Positions 9,020-18,295 of a stretch of DNA of 64,000 nucleotides are shown here, in pieces. Position numbers and translations under genes: made by a program. Numbering within the stretch: position 1 is the first letter of the stretch; each line of letters begins with the position of its first letter. Source of the stretch: Saprospiraceae bacterium (GTDB taxonomy: Bacteria; Bacteroidota; Bacteroidia; Chitinophagales; Saprospiraceae); assembly GCA_016710235.1 (NCBI GenBank), contig JADJLG010000001.1:2593501-2657500 (forward strand), written 5' to 3'. Below the pieces are notes generated by a model that saw only the letters and a list, made by a program, of their open reading frames with translations, ran no database searches and was not told the DNA's origin.

Positions 9020-10810
9020 TTATCTGATCTCTACAGGATAAATCATCTTCATTTGGATGCCGCTATTTTTTTTCAAGTTCATCAACTCAGAATAGTATAT
9101 GTAATATTCGCCTAAACTAGCTTTCAACACGGTCTCAGACAATTTGGACTTGGTTTCATTGTCGTTGCCCTGGATTTTATCGATGATACGAGTGATCGCA
9201 TCTTTTCGGGTTGGATACTCAGAAGTGCGGTAACGATCCAAGGAAGCCATTCTTGCAGCACATACTATGGCATCCTCCAAACTCCCGGTTTTAGAAATTA
9301 AGCCATTCATTTCAGCTTGTCTTGCGCTCCAAATTCTACCTTGAGCAATCGCGTGGATTTCATCTTTCGATTTGTTTCTACCGCCGGCAACCACGCCTAA
9401 AAAAGTGTCATACGTATGATCTATGTTGTTTTGAATAATATCACCTTCTGCTTTGCCCCAAGGAAATGTCGGATTGAATTTGGCCGCCATAGGACCTGTA
9501 CTAATGGTATCAAAGTCAACTCCAATCTTCTTGTCCAACATAGTGCTCACATCCGGAATCATCGCAAAAACACCAATGGAACCTGTCAGAGTGTGTTTGT
9601 CCGCAAAAATAGAATCTGCATGGCAAGAAATATAATAACCTCCAGAGGCAGCATAATCTCCCATACTGACCACAACCGGTTTTCCTGCATTTTTTAAAAG
9701 ATCCAGTTCTTTCAGCATTTCGTCAGATTGAATGGCGGATCCTCCTCTTGAGTTTACTCTGAGCACCAATGCTTTGATAGAATTATTTTTTCTAATTTCT
9801 CGAATTGTTTTTAAATAATTTCTTCCAATTTCTCCTTCTTCACCATTGGCATCAGTGATATCGCCTTCTGCATATAGAACAGCGATGCGATTTGTAGCTC
9901 CAAAATCAGTATCCTTGTCTTTTACATTATCAAAATAGGAATTTACTGAAACCAATTGGATTTTTTGATCTTCCTGAATGCCTATGGATGATTTCATAGC
10001 TGTGATGATATCAGTCTCATATGCCAGACTATCTATGAGTTTTAGGTCTTTGGCTTTCTCAGGTGACGATGCCAGATATTGGTCCAGTATTTTTTTGAGC
10101 TCTTCCTGAGGCATGTTCCTTGCCTTGCTGACTTCTTCAAGATAGGTGTCAAATCTGTCGTGCAGAAATTCGCTTAGCTGAACTCTGTTTTGTTCACTCA
10201 TTTTTTCAAGACGAAATGGTTCTGTGGCTGACTTAAATTGACCGGCATAATAAATGTTGAATTTCAATCCTATCTTTTCCATTAACTCTTTATAAAAAGG
10301 AATGGCTACCTGAAATCCCTTCAAGTCAGTAAAACCCAAAGGATGCATGTATATTTTGTCTGCAATGGAAGCAAGATAATACGAATTTTGGTCCATGAAT
10401 TTAGAAAAGCAGTAAATGAATTTCCCTCTTTTCTTGAATTCCAACATAGCATCTCTAATGACATGCAGACTCGCATATCCATGACTACCTGCGGGATCTG
10501 TGAGATAGATTCCTTTTATTTTTGGATCAGAAGCGGCAGCTTTTATTGTTTTCGCAAAATCATGTATTCCGATTGTGACATCATTGTCAAAACTGATTTG
10601 TCTTACAGGAGTATTGTTTGTTTGTTCAGGAAGCTCAGCGGGTATAGTAAGTTTTAAGACTGTATTTTCTTCCACTGTCTTGCTGCTTCTTCCACTGAGG
10701 TTTTTTGTTGCCATTCCGGCACCAAAACCAATGATTATAAATACTAATAATGCAAGCGCAAGCAAACTGCCCAAACAAGAAGCAAATACAAATTTAAAAA
10801 ATTGTCTCAT
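9020..10810 (-). CDS. sppA: Signal peptide peptidase SppA, 67 kDa type
   Basis: Membrane-bound serine protease that degrades cleaved signal peptides. The 596-residue protein has an N-terminal membrane anchor (about residues 8-30) followed by two tandem S49 domains, as in E. coli SppA. The catalytic Lys is expected in the N-terminal domain (AGQFKSATEPFR) and the nucleophile Ser in the C-terminal domain (GDYAASGGYYIS). Both segments are intact. It starts 11 bases after the stop of the deoxynucleoside kinase gene and ends 5 bases before rarA, so it is inside the operon. Confidence 0.95.
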   Translation of the reverse strand: MRQFFKFVFASCLGSLLALALLVFIIIGFGAGMATKNLSGRSSKTVEENTVLKLTIPAELPEQTNNTPVRQISFDNDVTIGIHDFAKTIKAAASDPKIKGIYLTDPAGSHGYASLHVIRDAMLEFKKRGKFIYCFSKFMDQNSYYLASIADKIYMHPLGFTDLKGFQVAIPFYKELMEKIGLKFNIYYAGQFKSATEPFRLEKMSEQNRVQLSEFLHDRFDTYLEEVSKARNMPQEELKKILDQYLASSPEKAKDLKLIDSLAYETDIITAMKSSIGIQEDQKIQLVSVNSYFDNVKDKDTDFGATNRIAVLYAEGDITDANGEEGEIGRNYLKTIREIRKNNSIKALVLRVNSRGGSAIQSDEMLKELDLLKNAGKPVVVSMGDYAASGGYYISCHADSIFADKHTLTGSIGVFAMIPDVSTMLDKKIGVDFDTISTGPMAAKFNPTFPWGKAEGDIIQNNIDHTYDTFLGVVAGGRNKSKDEIHAIAQGRIWSARQAEMNGLISKTGSLEDAIVCAARMASLDRYRTSEYPTRKDAITRIIDKIQGNDNETKSKLSETVLKASLGEYYIYYSELMNLKKNSGIQMKMIYPVEIR

Positions 10811-10821
10811 GTTTTTCTGAT

Positions 10822-11475
10822 TTAAAATAATATGCGAATATGATGTACTCCAGGAGTAAATTCTCTGGTGAACAAATGTTTAATTTCGTTATAATGTGTT
10901 GGATTTTGTAAGAAATCCATGTTTTCTGCATCCACTATGAGTACTGGAATCAATGTCTGCGTTCTGAAAAATTCAAAATACATATTCTGAATATTTTCTA
11001 AGTATTCAAATTCAATATTGAGTTCGTAGGGTCTTCCTCTCTTTTGAATATTAGAAAGTACATTTTCTATTGGGCGATGCAAATAAATCAACAAGTCAGG
11101 TCTTGGAATACCTTGAGATAATGCTTGAAAAATATTTTGATATAACTTGAATTCTTCGGGATTGAGATTGTTTTTAGCAAATAACAACGACTTGATCAAT
11201 GTATAATCCGCAAGGACAAAGTCGGTAAACATATCCTTGTGAATGATTTCTTTTTGCAACTGTTTTTGTCTTTCCGCAAGGAAGAATAATTCTACTGTCA
11301 AGGAATATCTCTCAGGGTCTGCATAAAAGTATTTTAAAAAAGGATTTTCTGCAAATTCTTCCAATATAAGCTTGCAGTTGTATTCCTGAGATAACTTTTC
11401 ACAGAGCGTAGTTTTTCCTGCTCCGATATTCCCCTCGACGCAAATGTATTTGTATCCGATTTTATTCTTCATCAA
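10822..11475 (-). CDS. Deoxynucleoside kinase
   Basis: Phosphorylates deoxynucleosides for salvage into dNTPs. The 217-residue protein has P-loop GNIGAGKTT at residues 15-23, an EEFAENPFL segment matching the substrate-binding Glu region of the dNK/dGK family, and LIYLHRP with the downstream KRGRPYE lid containing Arg residues. It overlaps folK by 14 bases. The start could be either of two adjacent ATG codons. The pairing folK-dNK is common in Bacteroidota. The preferred nucleoside cannot be read from sequence. Confidence 0.92.
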   Translation of the reverse strand: MMKNKIGYKYICVEGNIGAGKTTLCEKLSQEYNCKLILEEFAENPFLKYFYADPERYSLTVELFFLAERQKQLQKEIIHKDMFTDFVLADYTLIKSLLFAKNNLNPEEFKLYQNIFQALSQGIPRPDLLIYLHRPIENVLSNIQKRGRPYELNIEFEYLENIQNMYFEFFRTQTLIPVLIVDAENMDFLQNPTHYNEIKHLFTREFTPGVHHIRILF

Positions 11476-11962
11476 GCAGATAAACTTCTGAGGGATCTGA
11501 ACACATTTCGTATAATTCTTCTATCGATTTATGGAGCTTTGGATGAATGACTTCACCTGCTATTTCCATAAGTGGTATCAAAGTAAAATTTCGCAAGTGC
11601 ATTCTGGGATGGGGTATGGTCAATTGCTCTGATTCCATGATTTCATTATCATAAAGGAGGATGTCTATATCCAAGGTTCTTGCCTGATTGGATTTCTTAT
11701 TTGTGCGGCCCTGTTTAATCTCAATACTTTGAGTAAGTGCAAGCAGTTCCAGAGGATCAGCAGAGGTATTGATACAAAGAGCTTGATTTAAATAATTGGC
11801 CTGACCTTCTACCTGCCAGGGTTCGGTTTCGTAGTATGCTGAATATGTGTTAATCGCGGCTCCTTCTCTTTCCAGATTGATCTTTGCCTCTTCCAGCTGT
11901 TGCTTTCTGTTTCCGAGGTTTGAACCGAGTAGCAAGTATGCAATATGATTTCGCTCAGTCAT
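11462..11962 (-). CDS. folK: 2-amino-4-hydroxy-6-hydroxymethyldihydropteridine diphosphokinase
   Basis: Transfers pyrophosphate from ATP to 6-hydroxymethyl-dihydropterin in folate synthesis. At 166 residues it is the usual length. Motifs seen are LLLGSNLGNR (residues 10-19), YYETEPW and RTLDIDILLYD (near 97), which carries the two Mg-binding Asp residues, then IPHPRMHLRNFTLIPL. It overlaps the upstream M28 peptidase gene by 8 bases and the downstream kinase by 14 bases, so translation of the three is probably coupled. Confidence 0.96.
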   Translation of the reverse strand: MTERNHIAYLLLGSNLGNRKQQLEEAKINLEREGAAINTYSAYYETEPWQVEGQANYLNQALCINTSADPLELLALTQSIEIKQGRTNKKSNQARTLDIDILLYDNEIMESEQLTIPHPRMHLRNFTLIPLMEIAGEVIHPKLHKSIEELYEMCSDPSEVYLLDEE

Positions 11963-13559
11963 GTACTACAAACTTCAAAAGCCTGCTTTTGTTTTTGTTA
12001 TATATCGATAAAAAGTATATTCCTGTCGAAAGATAACCTACCTCAATTTTCGCTTCCTGATTGAATTCAGGATGCACCTTAAAATTCCGGATCTTTTGTC
12101 CCTGAGCATCATATAGATCAGCTTCCAATGCGAGGTTGGAATTTTGGCTTTGTACATATACTAAGCCATCAGAATAATACGCACTAAAAGAAGACTTCAA
12201 TTCTTCTGTGCCAACAGTTTTCACAATGTCTATTTCTTGGGAACTTGCATGTTCAAATCCTGCAAGATCAATCAATGTGGCGAGACTGAGTTCCAAGACA
12301 TGTTGCATAAAACCGTAGTTCAAAAATTTAGCAGAATCCCGGGCAGTATGGTAATTTTCATTTCTAAAATTGGCACCATCTGTGAGCATTACTGCTGGGA
12401 TGCCGCTATCCCAAAAACTGGCATGATCGCTTCTTCGCAAATCGGGCACGATCGAACCTGTACCTGGTGCGTTGATCGTAATGATATTTAATTCAGGAAC
12501 ACAAATTCCCTTCAAACTATCTATTTTGGAAGATAACCATTTGGAATTATCATTGCCAACATTGGTGATAAAATCACCTCTGTATTCATTTTGGACAACC
12601 TTATTGTAAGCTTCAGGAAACAATTGCTGAAAGCCTGTAGGTAATTTTTGTGTATTGGTCTGTTCTGTATAAAAACCTATCATCTCGAAATTGAGATCAG
12701 CATTGATTTTGGTATTGTTTTTCGGAAGTAATTTTAAATATTGTTTTGATCCAAATAATCCTAATTCTTCCGAATCAAACAATAAATAATTCAATGACCT
12801 ATTGCAGGCATATGGGTTCAAAATTCTTGCTGCTTCCAACACGGCAGCAACTCCACTCGCGTTGTCATCAGCTCCGGGAGATATGGATACACAATCATAA
12901 TGCGCATCCAGACATATAATTTCCTGTGGATTCGAAAATCCGGATTTCCTGCATTCTATATTTTCTATAGGGATGATATTGAGATTTTGTTCCAGTACAC
13001 GGGTCGGATGAAATGCAGATAAATAACTATATATGTAATCTTGAGATTTTTTAAAAAAAATGGAATTTGATCTCACTCTCATTCCTTCCAAAGCATATAC
13101 ATGATTTTTGAGAAGTTGACTGTCAGCTTGTGCGAGAATATCTTTAGGGTTTAAACTCTCACCATCTGAAAGTTTTAAAATAATTTTCGTAGCTTTTGTT
13201 TCAGCATTGGTGCTGCCAAAATGAATTTGTATTGTTCTTACATCTTCCCCTGACAAAATATGTCCGGTATCACCGGAAATCGTAGCCCCCACGTGTGGTA
13301 TAATAGAGCCATCAGCCAGCTGATCAAATAGGTGACAACTGATTTCCAGGTTAATGTTGTCCGGATCTACAGCTTTGTACTTCAACTCAATCTGGGTATC
13401 ATAATTTCCTGACTGACTAATGATACTAAGATGTGGAATTTGATTTTGCGCCGATAAGATTTGAATTATAAACAGGAAAGCTATTATTCCTGAAATCTTC
13501 TTTCCGTTTTGGATCAATAAGAAATAATTCGTAAATTTTTTGGTAAGTAATTTTTCCAT
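11955..13559 (-). CDS. Secreted M28 family aminopeptidase with T9SS tail
   Basis: Predicted extracellular zinc exopeptidase. An N-terminal signal peptide ends ILSAQ, then comes a beta region and an M28 domain with LDAHYDCVSISPGADDNASG (zinc His/Asp), DSEELGLFGS (catalytic Glu pair) and SDHASFW. The last ~85 residues are a type A T9SS sorting domain (DLYDAQGQKI, LSTGIYFLSI, LLKFVV). Secretion by T9SS is inferred from this tail. The ATG used here overlaps the methyltransferase gene by 46 bases and gives a long signal-peptide n-region. A TTG at 13517 overlaps that gene's stop as TTGA and gives a conventional n-region (MIQNGKK), so it may be the true start. Confidence 0.9.
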   Translation of the reverse strand: MEKLLTKKFTNYFLLIQNGKKISGIIAFLFIIQILSAQNQIPHLSIISQSGNYDTQIELKYKAVDPDNINLEISCHLFDQLADGSIIPHVGATISGDTGHILSGEDVRTIQIHFGSTNAETKATKIILKLSDGESLNPKDILAQADSQLLKNHVYALEGMRVRSNSIFFKKSQDYIYSYLSAFHPTRVLEQNLNIIPIENIECRKSGFSNPQEIICLDAHYDCVSISPGADDNASGVAAVLEAARILNPYACNRSLNYLLFDSEELGLFGSKQYLKLLPKNNTKINADLNFEMIGFYTEQTNTQKLPTGFQQLFPEAYNKVVQNEYRGDFITNVGNDNSKWLSSKIDSLKGICVPELNIITINAPGTGSIVPDLRRSDHASFWDSGIPAVMLTDGANFRNENYHTARDSAKFLNYGFMQHVLELSLATLIDLAGFEHASSQEIDIVKTVGTEELKSSFSAYYSDGLVYVQSQNSNLALEADLYDAQGQKIRNFKVHPEFNQEAKIEVGYLSTGIYFLSIYNKNKSRLLKFVVHD

Positions 13560-14854
13560 TTTTTGTGGTTATTTTTTAGCCATCCTAAATTTGCATGTTC
13601 ATACTTAGCAACATGCCATGTTTCGGTAGATTCCAAAGATAAGTAATTTGGTTCCAACGCACGTAGATAATCCAAGGATTGAGAATCGTTCAGGGAAACT
13701 GCAGGAGTTGAATCCGGGAGCAAAACGCTTTGTGATAATGCATGATCCATAAACCAATCTTGACCTTTATAATGTCCCAGTTGAATACCCGCATAACTTG
13801 GTCGCATCCCTTTTTCTGTAAGAACTTTCCATTTTTGGAACAAATGGGGCATGATGTAAGAATAGTTATCATTTGTCACCTGTACTTGAGCTGAAAAAGA
13901 TTCCAAAGCCCTGGGAAGCCCTTTCAGTTTAGCATGGACGTCTCTTTTGAATTCTTTCTGCTGGAGATCGCTCTGATGAGGATCCATGGATTTTAAAACG
14001 CTGATGGTGAGGCCTTCTCCTTTTACCCGATGAGGCATCAATCGATAAGTAAAGAATTTGTCTGACTCATGTATGTTCCATTCTGGTGGAAAGTTACACC
14101 TGACGTTTTCAAAAGGGAATTGAGTAGTAAATTCGCGGCATACATTTTCATTTTCTTCTCTGTTAAAGGTGCACGTAGTATAGATTATTATTCCACCTGC
14201 TTTCAACATCTCAGCAGCAAGTTTTATTAATTCGGATTGAATCTTTTTGCAATGGTATATTTTATCTGAGTTCCATTGAAGTAGTGCATCTCTTTCTTTT
14301 CTTAGCATACCTTCTCCACTGCAAGGGGCATCTATCAAAATGAGATCGTATTTCGAGTCGGTTTTGCAAAGTTGTCTGACATTGCCGCTGGTCACTAAAT
14401 ATTGGGGATGTCCCCATTTTATGATATTTTGTTTTAAAGTCTCTGCCCTCAGTGGAGAATATTCGTGACTATGGATGATGCCTGTGTCTGCAATGTGGTG
14501 GGACAATAATGTGGATTTACCGCCAGGAGCTGCACATAGGTCGAGCACCTGCGAATCAGAAGCTACATTGAGCGATTGCAAAACATGCAGGATGATCATA
14601 GAAGAAGCATCCTGTACATAATAATGACCGGCATGAAAATATGGGTCGGTTGTAAAGGTCGGCCTGGTATCTACATATCTTGCGGCATTGCACCAAGGCA
14701 CAGAATCAGATACAGCAAATTGAAGATGGGCAGATTTTAGTGGATTCAAACGGATGGCTGTGACAGGCTGCATTTCAAGCGAATCTCTGAAGTCCGGATA
14801 TTCTTCTGCTAGAATTTCCCTCATGTTGGTTTCAAAAAGCTCAGGGATTTTCAT
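13514..14854 (-). CDS. rRNA (cytosine-C5-)-methyltransferase, RsmF/NOL1-NOP2-Sun family
   Basis: SAM-dependent m5C methyltransferase acting on ribosomal RNA. The 446-residue protein has motif I LDLCAAPGGK (residues 105-113), motif IV DAPCSGEG (175-182) and motif VI TTCTFNREENE (226 on). The two Cys of PCSGEG and TTC are the release and catalytic cysteines of the family, and both are present. The C-terminal part (from about 320) resembles the RsmF PUA-like RNA-binding region. It overlaps the UbiD gene upstream by 4 bases (ATGA). The target nucleotide is not predictable. Confidence 0.93.
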   Translation of the reverse strand: MKIPELFETNMREILAEEYPDFRDSLEMQPVTAIRLNPLKSAHLQFAVSDSVPWCNAARYVDTRPTFTTDPYFHAGHYYVQDASSMIILHVLQSLNVASDSQVLDLCAAPGGKSTLLSHHIADTGIIHSHEYSPLRAETLKQNIIKWGHPQYLVTSGNVRQLCKTDSKYDLILIDAPCSGEGMLRKERDALLQWNSDKIYHCKKIQSELIKLAAEMLKAGGIIIYTTCTFNREENENVCREFTTQFPFENVRCNFPPEWNIHESDKFFTYRLMPHRVKGEGLTISVLKSMDPHQSDLQQKEFKRDVHAKLKGLPRALESFSAQVQVTNDNYSYIMPHLFQKWKVLTEKGMRPSYAGIQLGHYKGQDWFMDHALSQSVLLPDSTPAVSLNDSQSLDYLRALEPNYLSLESTETWHVAKYEHANLGWLKNNHKKWKNYLPKNLRIISY

Positions 14855-16680
14855 GGCAAATATTTTTTGAGTTCCGGGTGATGAAACATCAGATCATCAA
14901 CTTTTTTATCAACTGCAGGATCAGTGATGAGTTCAGGCGCATGATGAGGCTTTTTTCTGGCGTCAATTATAAGACTTCCTTCGCAACCCCAATGCTTTTG
15001 ATGGATAAAAGGTTTAATACCATAAATATCGGTCGAAGGGTTACTTCTGGTAAATGTGGTCCACAAAAAATTTGAAAAATTTTGCGCACAAAAAGCCGCA
15101 TCATCTGTAAGGATTAATAGAGGAAATCCAGAGAGATCACATTTTTCCAATCGTTCACACAACTTAGCGATTTTGAATTCCTCCTCGTGATCAGCTTTGA
15201 AAGGATCAATCTGCAAAGCGAGAATTCCTTTCTGTACTAACTTGACTTTTGAAATTTCAGAGATTGGAGGAAGTTGATATTCGGATTGTAAATTGCGCAA
15301 TGGATTACGATTACACGCCCATATCAGCTTAGATCCTGCGTTCAGCCCTTCACCTGAATAATCCAGTGTGTCTATCGTTGTTTTGGTGATAAAATGCAAA
15401 TCATTCTTCCAGTCAATCCTTTCTAGAATATAGCTGAAAAAATCACTTGTATTGTTGATTTGAGGCAATTCGTCGAAACCATCAGCAGCAATCAATAAGT
15501 ATTTGCTGAGTGAAGTCTGTCCCTTTCCCAAGATATGAAAAGCCTGAGTCAATATTTCTTCAGGTTTTCTTTCTCTAAAAGGCATGTAACGTTCACTGCC
15601 TATAGCAAGTAAAAGAGGATGTACTCCGGCTTCATCTACAGCATGAATGGACTTTACCCCCGGAAATTCTTGTGCAGCAAGTTGACGAGTCAACAAATGG
15701 ATGATATGACCGAAAGCGCTGTCTTCCTGAGGTGGCCTCCCGACTACGGTTGCATGCCAGATGGCTTTTTTCTTGTGAAACACTCGTTTTATTTCCAAAA
15801 CCGGAAAATCGTGCTTCAAACTATAATATCCCAGATGATCACCAAAAGGGCCTTCTTTTTTCAATTGGTTTTTACGAACAATTCCGGTTATGCAGAAGTC
15901 AACATCCGTAGGGATGAAGTATCCATCGTTTCGGCAATAATGGTATGATCTATTCCCCAAAAGTCCTGTAAATAGTACCTCACTCATACCTTCGGGTAGC
16001 GGGAATATTGAAGCCAAAGCATGCGAAGGTGGCCCTCCTACAGCAATACTGATCTTGAATTCCTGATCTGTTGCATTGTAAGCCTGATGATGGATGCCTA
16101 TTCCTCTATGGATTTGATAATGTAATCCCAGTTCTTGATCAGAAAGATAATCATTGCCACTCATTTGGATGCGGTACATGCCAATATTTGCTTCACTCAA
16201 TTTTTGGGAATTTGGAGGAAAGCTGATTACCTGTGGGAGGGTAATAAATGCGCCACCGTCATCAGGCCATGATTTTATTTGCGGTAGCTCTGATACTTTA
16301 CATTGATGTCTCAGAATATCCTGATTCCATCTATCGTAAGATGGCCACGTGCGATATAATCTTGGTATCACTGACAAAGCCATTGCAGGAGTACTCATCA
16401 AAGCAGAGGGGTCAGCTCGTAACCGGCTTAATTTTTCAAAAGTAGCTATGATGTCACGAAACAAATATTCAACTCTGGAATTCGTGCCATAAATATTTGT
16501 CGCTACAGGAAATTTACATTGCGTAATATTGGTAAAAAATAAGGCTGGTCCCTTAGCTTGATTGACTCTTCTATGAATTTCGGCGAGTTCCAGATTTGCA
16601 TTTACAGGAACTTCAACTCTGATCAGTTGTTGAATTGCCTCTAGGTCTCGTATGCAAGCTTCCAGATTTTTGTAAGCCAT
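14851..16680 (-). CDS. UbiD family decarboxylase
   Basis: Prenylated-FMN-dependent (de)carboxylase family. I place the start at MAYKNLEACI, 25 codons inside the longest frame, because family proteins begin with this type of helix; that gives 609 residues. Recognisable pieces include GPALFFTNI near the N-terminus, GGPPSHALASIFPLPEG in the centre and KEGPFGDHLGYYS, which corresponds to the conserved EGPFGD(H)xGYY segment. No ubiX partner is in the window. Bacteroidota make menaquinone, so the substrate may be a menaquinone precursor or another aromatic acid; that is inference. It appears to head the seven-gene run down to rarA. Confidence 0.9.
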   Translation of the reverse strand: MAYKNLEACIRDLEAIQQLIRVEVPVNANLELAEIHRRVNQAKGPALFFTNITQCKFPVATNIYGTNSRVEYLFRDIIATFEKLSRLRADPSALMSTPAMALSVIPRLYRTWPSYDRWNQDILRHQCKVSELPQIKSWPDDGGAFITLPQVISFPPNSQKLSEANIGMYRIQMSGNDYLSDQELGLHYQIHRGIGIHHQAYNATDQEFKISIAVGGPPSHALASIFPLPEGMSEVLFTGLLGNRSYHYCRNDGYFIPTDVDFCITGIVRKNQLKKEGPFGDHLGYYSLKHDFPVLEIKRVFHKKKAIWHATVVGRPPQEDSAFGHIIHLLTRQLAAQEFPGVKSIHAVDEAGVHPLLLAIGSERYMPFRERKPEEILTQAFHILGKGQTSLSKYLLIAADGFDELPQINNTSDFFSYILERIDWKNDLHFITKTTIDTLDYSGEGLNAGSKLIWACNRNPLRNLQSEYQLPPISEISKVKLVQKGILALQIDPFKADHEEEFKIAKLCERLEKCDLSGFPLLILTDDAAFCAQNFSNFLWTTFTRSNPSTDIYGIKPFIHQKHWGCEGSLIIDARKKPHHAPELITDPAVDKKVDDLMFHHPELKKYLP

Positions 16681-16875
16681 TAATCTATCTTCTTTGTGAA
16701 TTTTGCACAAGTTCAGCAAAAAAATCCATAAGCAAAAGTCATCCTTAAATTGCAACTCAAAAGCACTTAGATTTGAGTCTCCCTGAGACTAAAACGACCA
16801 GAGGAAAGAGATCAATTGTGATTTAGTTTTTGCCCGGATGGATTCCTTTCTCCATAAAAAATGCATGATTCATCG

Positions 16876-16883
16876 TAAGTTTG
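16876..16883 (+). promoter_or_regulatory. -7 element for pyruvate dehydrogenase E1 beta
   Basis: TAAGTTTG, a full TAnnTTTG match, lies 25 bases before the ATG. That implies a short leader of roughly 20 bases. No clear -33 element is seen. Confidence 0.45.
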
Positions 16884-16908
16884 CGCACTAATTAGTAAAT
16901 TAATATTT

Positions 16909-17889
16909 ATGGGCAGAGTCATAAGTTTAAGGGATGCCATCAGAGAGGGTATGAGCGAAGAGATGAGAAGGGATGATACCGTATTTCTCATGGGAGAAGA
17001 AGTCGCAGAATACAATGGAGCCTATAAAGTGAGCAAAGGCATGCTGGAGGAGTTTGGCCCGCGTCGAGTGATCGATACGCCCATCACAGAGCTCGGATTT
17101 ACCGGCATAGGGGTAGGAGCCGCAATGAACGGTCTCAAACCCATCATCGAGTTCATGACTTGGAATTTCGCCGTTTTGGCCTTTGACCAAATCGTCAACA
17201 ATGCAGCAAAAACACTTTCTCAGTCAGCGGGCGAAGTTGGTTGTCCGATTGTCTTTCGAGGGCCTTCTGGTGCGGCAGGCCAACTGGCGCAACAGCATAG
17301 CCAAACCTTTGAATCCTGGTTGGCAAACTGTCCCGGATTGAAAGTCATCTCCTGTATCGATCCTGCTGACACAAAAGGATTGCTCAAATCAGCGATTAGA
17401 GATCCCAATCCGGTATGTATCATGGAGTCAGAGATCATGTATGGATTGACCGGTGAAGTTCCCGATGGAGATTATACTGTGCCGATTGGTAAAGCTGCAA
17501 TCCGAAAACAAGGGACAGATGTCACCTTGGTTTCTTTCAATAAAATGATGGAAGTATGTAAAGCTGCTTCAGAAATATTGGAAAAAGATGGTATTTCTGT
17601 GGAACTGATAGACTTGCGGACTATAAGACCGATGGACTATGAAACAATCATCAGGTCCGTGAAGAAGACAAATAGATTAGTAGTAGTGGATGAGTCTTGG
17701 CCTTTTGCAGGAGTTTCATCAGAAATTGCTTATAAAATCCAGTCTCAGGCTTTTGATTATTTAGATGCTCCTATTGTCAGAGTGAATTCAGCGGATGTTT
17801 CTCTTGGATACGCACCAACCATGGTGGAAGAATATCTGCCCAATCCCTCCAAAGTAATTGCAGCTGTGAAGCAAGTGATGTACAGATAA
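16909..17889 (+). CDS. pdhB: Pyruvate dehydrogenase E1 component, beta subunit
   Basis: Beta subunit of the thiamine-diphosphate-dependent E1 enzyme that decarboxylates pyruvate (or a related 2-oxo acid) for acetyl-CoA production. At 326 residues it has the usual length. Features are FLMGEEVAEYNGAYKVSKG with the ThDP-binding Glu, DTPITELGFTGIGVGAA, FRGPSGAAGQLAQQHSQ, and the C-terminal transketolase domain with VDLRTIRP-like ELIDLRTIRPMD and VVVDESWPFAG. The alpha subunit and E2 are not adjacent. A branched-chain E1 beta is less likely but cannot be fully excluded. Confidence 0.93.
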   Translation: MGRVISLRDAIREGMSEEMRRDDTVFLMGEEVAEYNGAYKVSKGMLEEFGPRRVIDTPITELGFTGIGVGAAMNGLKPIIEFMTWNFAVLAFDQIVNNAAKTLSQSAGEVGCPIVFRGPSGAAGQLAQQHSQTFESWLANCPGLKVISCIDPADTKGLLKSAIRDPNPVCIMESEIMYGLTGEVPDGDYTVPIGKAAIRKQGTDVTLVSFNKMMEVCKAASEILEKDGISVELIDLRTIRPMDYETIIRSVKKTNRLVVVDESWPFAGVSSEIAYKIQSQAFDYLDAPIVRVNSADVSLGYAPTMVEEYLPNPSKVIAAVKQVMYR

Positions 17890-17980
17890 TTTATATCTGA
17901 AGGCAATCATTTCGGTGTAATGGACATTTTGGAAACCCATTTTGTTTTTTAAGTAAGGTCTTTATAAGAAAAAGAGGGAA

Positions 17981-18125
17981 GTGAAACTCAGGACTAAAGC
18001 CCGGGATTATACATAGTACTCGATAACTCCTCCCTACCTAGTGGAGTTCATCTGATTCATGTCATGTCTGCTTTTGGAGATGTCAGGGATTAAACCCTTG
18101 GATATTTATTGTGCCTGATATCTCC
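17981..18125. repeat. REP-like cluster of imperfect hairpins
   Basis: In the 406-bp gap after pdhB there is a run of inverted repeats. The best is a 12-bp stem at 18076-18087 / 18114-18125 (one G-T pair) whose loop carries GGGATTAAACCC. Beside it, AACTCC/GGAGTT (18025-18030 / 18043-18048) encloses a 12-nt loop, and an AGGACTAAAGCCC segment sits at 17990-18002. CTAAAG/ATTAAA loops between G-rich and C-rich arms resemble REP elements mobilised by RAYT transposases. No RAYT gene is in the window. The copies are degenerate. Confidence 0.35.
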
Positions 18126-18225
18126 GCAAAATTGGGATGTTATGAAAATTTAATTTTATAACTGAAATGATTTCAATTGGTCTAAACAGATTAACTTAGA
18201 AAGAATTGGTATACAAATAAAATGA

Positions 18226-18273
18226 AACACCAGGTAAATCTATAAATATTTGAATTGATAGTTACCTGGTGTT
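18226..18273 (-). terminator. Long-loop hairpin after the TonB receptor gene
   Basis: A perfect 12-bp stem (AACACCAGGTAA / TTACCTGGTGTT) with a 24-nt AT-rich loop lies just past the receptor stop. On the minus strand it is followed by TTTCATTTTATTTG, a weak U-rich tract. It probably acts as terminator or 3'-end stabiliser of the receptor mRNA. Confidence 0.5.
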
Positions 18274-18295
18274 GCTATCGAAAGCAGCCTGAAAA

